Shown here: one piece after another, positions 59,430 through 64,000 of the stretch
How positions within the stretch are numbered: position 1 is the stretch's first letter
How the letters are laid out: each line of letters starts with the position of its first letter
Origin: Hermetia illucens
Taxonomy: Eukaryota; Arthropoda; Insecta; Diptera; Stratiomyidae
DNA length: 64,000 nucleotides
Assembly (NCBI RefSeq): GCF_905115235.1
Contig: NC_051849.1
Location: 172,474,091 to 172,538,090 of the forward strand
Direction: 5' to 3'
Made by a program: the position numbers and the translations under genes
Notes under the pieces: generated by a model
Seen by the model: the letters and a program-made list of their open reading frames with translations, nothing else
Told to the model about the DNA's origin: nothing
Database searches by the model: none

Positions 59430-61920
59430 ACGGAGAAGGATGAAGGCGAGTCTCCCGCGCCTTAAAACGGGACAAATTGTACCAACTGGGTCCTCCAGGT
59501 TAGGGATTGAGTAGGGCTGACAACCCTAGACGAAAAATCCAATGTTACGAAGCCACAACAGGAGCCTCGGAATGGATGGATTTTACAACAACGAACTCGG
59601 CAACGAAAACGGAATTTGCGCATTTTCTCGTGGAACATGCGCTAATTGTACAGAGATGGATCGAGCAGCTGGTCGGGACAGGACCTAATATTGGGCTGAT
59701 GTAACAGCGTTGCAAGAGATGCGTTGGACAGGGATCGGTTTCCTGGAGAAGAGTCACTCCACCATATATTACAGTGGCCATTCAGTAAACCGTGTGCTGG
59801 GACTAGGTTTCTTAGTTAGCCAAAAAATGAAACCTGCTGTTATATACATAAGCAAACGGCTATGCACTCTGCACTTGCGAGGCAAATTTAGAAATATGAG
59901 CCTCATTAACGTTCACGCCTCTACAGAGGAGATTGCAGAGTCAGAGAAGGATACCTTCTACGAAGCAGTAGAACGAACCCTCGAAGCCTGCGCTAGATAT
60001 GATATCATGATAAGATGCCCGTGAGATGAAGCATCAACGAATGATCTTCACAACTGCCTTCAGAGTGTTATCATTGATACGGCCACAAAAATATTTGGCC
60101 CCAGCCGCAAAAAGAGCCGGAACGTCTTGTTTGACGATGAATGTAAGCTAGCAACGGAACTGAAGAATGCCGCATGCCGAGTAATGTTGCATTCTCAAAG
60201 AACGGCGGCACGTGCAGAGACTTACCACGAACTCCGGTGAGCGGAAAAGCGACTTCACATACGGAAAAAGGAAGCCTGGGAGAATCAACAGGTCTGTGAA
60301 CTTGAAAAGTGCAGGGAGCAGCCGCTCCAGGCGCGGAAGTTTTAGCAACAAGTCAACAGGTTGGCGCCTTACACACCTCGATGCTCCTCCTGCCGTTACA
60401 AAGAGGGAAATCTGATTTCCGACAGAATGGGCATATTGGAGTGATGGGTTGAGTACTTTGATGAACTACTGAATAACCAGAACATCGGTGAGTTGGAGGT
60501 CCTGCCAATTTAAGACGATGGGCAAATACTGCCACCACCAAGTAGTCCGTGCAATTCATCGGCTTAAAAATCATAAGTTGCCAGGAGTCGATGGAATTAC
60601 AGCCGAATTGGTTAAGTATGGAGGCGACCAATTACACCAACTGGTTCATCAACTTGTGCTCAAGGTATGGGAAAGCGTATCAATGCCTGGCGACCATCTA
60701 TAAGATATTCTCCGCTATCTTGCTAGGCCGGATAGCCCCATATGCCCACAACATTATTGGCCCATACCAAAGAGGCTTCACTCCAGGCAAAACAGTAACA
60801 GATCAGATTTTCTTTCTGCAGCAACCGATGGAAAAACTGTTGGAATATGGACATCATTTGCACCATCTTTTCATCGACTTTAAAGCGGTCTATGACAGCA
60901 TAGCCAGGCTAAAACTGTACACCCCCATGAAAGAATTCGGTATCCTGACGAAATTGATAAGACTGACTAGGCTGACCCTGACCAATGTGTGAGACCAGAT
61001 AAAAGCAGCAGGATCACTCTCAAGACCATTTAACATCAACAACGGTCTACGAAAAGGGGATGCCCTATCTTGCCTCCTCTTTAACTTGGCCCTGGAGAAA
61101 GTTATCCGTGATGCTGAGGTAAATGCAAGGGGTACGATCCTCTTTAAGTCCACCCAATTACTGGCCTATACTGACGATATCGACATAATGTGAAGAACCA
61201 CCCGAGACGTACAAACTGCATTCATCCAGATCGAGGCGGCGTGAGATCTTGGGCTGCATATTAATGAAGGCAAGACAAAATATATCGTGGCAACGTCAGC
61301 ACTGAAAACCAACCAACCAACATCAACCCACACTGGTCAAACGGCAAGAGGGAAAGATAAGAGACTACAACTTTCAGACTGTTGATAATTTCTTCTATCT
61401 AGGGTCGAAAATCACAACCGATAACAGCTGCGACGATGAAATCCGCACGCGGTTGTTGGCAGCCAACAGAGCGCATTTTAGCTTACAAAAACTGTTTTGC
61501 TCGGAGCGTCTCACCATGGGGTCAAGCTCTTACTTGGGTTCTTAGCAAGAAAAATTGCGATCTCTTGGCCGCGTTCGAGAGAAGAATGTTCCGAAGATTT
61601 TTTGGCGTCATACATGAGGATGGACGATTCCGTAGCCTACATGACAACGAAATCTATGAGCGATACCATGACCGTCAGGTTGTGGTGGGTAGGTCACATC
61701 ATATGGATGAGGATGATCCAGTCCGGAAAGTCAATAAGGGCAATAAGAAGACGAGGCATACTCTGCCTGAGATGGAGCGATGGCCTAGGTCAGGACGCCA
61801 GACAGCTTTTAGAGATATCGAATTGGTGGACCTCGGCGCAAAACCGGGATGTCTGGAGTTCCTTATTAAGACAGGCTTAGACCGGATAGCGGTTTTTGCG
61901 CCGTTGATGATGATGATTGT
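59430..61920 (+). mobile_element. RTE-like LINE (second family), copy with internal deletions
   Basis: 5' region CTCCCGCGCC at 59448, then ALQEMRWTGIGFLEKSHSTI at 59708 and YSGHSVNRVLGLGFLVSQK. The endonuclease stops at RYDIMI (60000) and jumps to DEASTNDLHN in the linker (60026). RT: HRLKNHKLPGVDGITAELVK near 60565, then a second jump near 60690 to TIYKIFSAILLGRIAPYAHN, HHLFIDFKAVYDSIARLKLY, NFFYLGSKITTDNS near 61385 and RKNCDLLAAFERRMFRRFFG near 61550. It ends in a GATGAT tail near 61905-61915. It preserves the empty site of the mariner insertion found at 42005. Confidence 0.86.
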
Positions 61921-61944
61921 TTTTATGATACATTTTCTTCTTTT

Positions 61945-64000
61945 TCTTTAGCCTTTGTCCTGTTCACAAGCGGGGTCGGCTCGTCGTGATCGGCTTCGCC
62001 ATTTGGCTCTATCGAATGCCTGATCTGGGTGCAATCTCGAGGCTTTCAGATCCCCATCCGCTGGATGGATCAAGCCACCGTTGTTTAGGTCTGCCTTTTG
62101 GTCGTTTTCCATCGACTTCGATGTTCAGACCAATCTTTGCAAGTGAATTCTCGTTTGCACGAATTGCGTGACCATACCATCGAAGACGCCTCTCTCGCAA
62201 CTTTTCCACGATCGGTGCAGCCCCATAACGATCGCGGATATCCTCATTTCGGATGTGATCTAAACGTGTGACACCACTAGTCTAACGTAGCATCTTCGTC
62301 TCCATTACCGGAAGACGCCGTTCATTGTCTTTTATGGTCGGCCAACACTCAGAACCATAGAGAGCGACTGGACGGACGACATTGCGGTAAATTTTAGATT
62401 TGAGACGTTCGTTCATACGTCGATCACAAAGAACAGCAGTTGTGGAACGCCACTTCATCCAGGTTGCGTTAATGCGTGAAGCAATTTCATAACGCAGTTT
62501 TCCATTGGATGATAGCGTTGACCCGAGGTATTTAAATCGCTCAGTTCTGGGCAGATCACTGACGCTGACAGTGATTGTGTCTATTTCATGGGGATCGGTC
62601 GTCAAAAATTCAGTTTTGTTTAAATTCAATTTGAGACCGTGTTGCATGAGGCGATCAATCCATTTCTGAACAAGTTGCTCGAGATCATTTTTGTTATCAG
62701 ATGCTAGGAAAACATCATCTGCATAAATCAGTGTGTAGGACGCTGGACGTTGGATATCCCGTGTGACGGTGTGCATAACAAGAACAAAGAGGAGTGGTGA
62801 GAGGGTGCTTCCTTGATGAACACCAACAGAGACACGAAGCGGTTTTGATACACCCGCCATACTTCGAACTTTACTTTTCGGATCGTGCGCGGAGTGTTGT
62901 CGTAAAGCATACCAGATGAGTTCGTGTGATACACGGTCAACCGCTTTCTCTAGATCCAGAAAGGCAATGTAAAAAGGGCGATGCTTCTCACGGTGTTTCT
63001 CCATGAGTAACCGCGCAGCGTGATGTGGAAGTGGAGGATGAGCAAATTCTTCAGTTGAAATCTGCTCGAAGTATTCTCGCCATCTATCCGTTGCGGCTCG
63101 ACGGTTGGTAAGCAAAGTACCGTTCTTGTTATTAACATAACAGAAGTGTTCGATATCCTTGTGCGTTCATGACGGCTTTTATCAAGTCGATACAGATCTT
63201 TCTCGCCATCCCGAGTGTCCAGTTTATTTTAAAGATTTTGGAAATGGTTTGCTCGGGTGACAGCGACCGCTTTCTTTGCTTCCCGGTTGGCATTCTTATA
63301 AATTTGCCAATTAGCAGGCGTTTTGTCGTCAAGAAATTTGTGATGGAGGCGTTTCTTTTCACGGACCTACATTTCAACATCATCATTCCAAAGCCAAGTA
63401 TCTCGGTTGACGTACCGCTTACCTGGCTTGGTGACCCCGAGGGTTGCAGAGGCCGCTTTGTGGATCGTATATTTCATTTGGTTCCATGATTCTTCCACAT
63501 TCGTAGTGGTTGGCAATCGTATGAGTGAGACTGTTTCTTCTTTCTTCTTACCAAATCGCCACCATTTAATGCGCGGTGGGCCAGTGCGTTCCTCACGCTG
63601 TTTTATCGGTGGCTTAATTCGCAGGACGGCAATCAACGGCCGATGTTGAGGTGCGATGGTCTCATAGCGAACGACTTTGCAATCAGTGACAGTGGTAAAA
63701 TGTTGGCGTCTTATGAGAATATAGTCGATTTGCGTTTTACTATTCCCACTATAAAAAGTGGGAAGATGAGACAATCGTTTGATGAACCATGTATTCATAA
63801 GTACAAGGTCGTGGGTGTCCGCAAAATCGAATATAGGCTCGCCACCTTCATTGCGCGCCCCGAACCCCTTGCCCCCATGGCACCTGTTACCGTCTGCCTT
63901 TTCACCCACATGACCATTAAGGTCGCCGGCAATGATGATATAATCGTCAGCAGGCACGTGACAAGACTTTTCATCGAGAAGTTTCCAGAAGGCATCTTCC
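61945..64000 (-). mobile_element. RTE-clade LINE, copy 3, continuing past the right edge
   Basis: Minus strand from the edge: endonuclease DDYIIIAGDLNGHVGEKADG near 63940, FYSGNSKTQIDYILIRRQHF near 63740, APQHRPLIAVLRIKPPIKQR near 63630 and TWLWNDDVEM near 63380. The frame then shifts to NRRAATDRWREYFEQISTEE near 63090 and jumps at HPPLPH to HAARLLMEKHREKH, so the start of RT was deleted. The rest is open for 277 codons (62282-63115) with LDLEKAVDRVSHEL, GVHQGSTLSPLLFVLVM, YADDVFLASDNKND (near 62720) and KIYRNVVRPVALYGSECWPT. It has the uninterrupted SINE site near 62490. The best-kept RTE copy in the window, still inactive. Confidence 0.88.

Noticed and set aside
62282-63115. Long minus-strand frame (277 codons) as a host gene
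   Set aside because: It is the reverse transcriptase part of an RTE LINE with an internal jump at HPPLPH.
1-64000. CRISPR array, rRNA or prokaryotic operon
   Set aside because: No regularly spaced direct repeats, no rRNA sequence, and the genes have spliceosomal introns.

Overview
This window looks like a stretch of an insect genome, most likely a fly (Diptera). Genes are split by GT-AG introns, the intergenic DNA is AT-rich, and the recognisable transposons (Jockey/R1-type, RTE-type and RNase H-bearing LINEs, mariner and Tigger DNA transposons, a tRNA-derived SINE) are typical of arthropods. No bacterial operons, rRNA genes or CRISPR arrays are present. The species cannot be told from the sequence.

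The only host genes I can support are four tandem paralogues of a juvenile hormone acid O-methyltransferase (JHAMT)-like SAM-dependent methyltransferase, all on the minus strand. In window order they are A (8289 down to 1712), B (24202 to 17211), C (39555 to 36232) and D (57694 to 48872). All four have the same architecture. Exon 1 (380-386 nt) carries the SAM-binding motif, exon 2 is 281 or 278 nt, and exon 3 is exactly 179 nt. Intron phases are 2 then 1. The first intron is huge (2.4-7.9 kb) and the second tiny (51-82 bp). A and B form one close pair and C and D another, so the array probably grew by at least two rounds of tandem duplication. A, C and D read as whole genes of 279-280 codons. 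B is whole except that its ATG is gone.

Almost everything else identified is decayed transposon. First introns: A holds an R1-like LINE (4.7-7.5 kb), B another (21.1-22.7 kb), C a LINE gag/ORF2-start fragment (37.1-37.5 kb), and D a string of LINE pieces (51.5-57.0 kb). Every LINE recognised inside an intron lies antisense to the gene. Between genes: 9.4-16.9 kb has an RTE fragment split by a SINE, a Jockey scrap, a mariner scrap and an RTE-like fragment; 26.7-35.2 kb has RTE, R1-like LINE, a second SINE, two large copies of a non-coding repeat and a deleted Tigger; 40.3-48.5 kb has more LINE pieces, including a nearly full-length RTE-like element split by a mariner-type transposon with perfect 29-bp terminal inverted repeats; 58.0-64.0 kb has repeat scraps, an RTE-like LINE and a further RTE copy running off the right edge.

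The four enzymes would carry out the same type of reaction, methyl transfer from SAM to the carboxylate of a farnesoic or JH acid-like substrate in the cytosol. Which of them keeps the ancestral corpora allata role cannot be read from the sequence.
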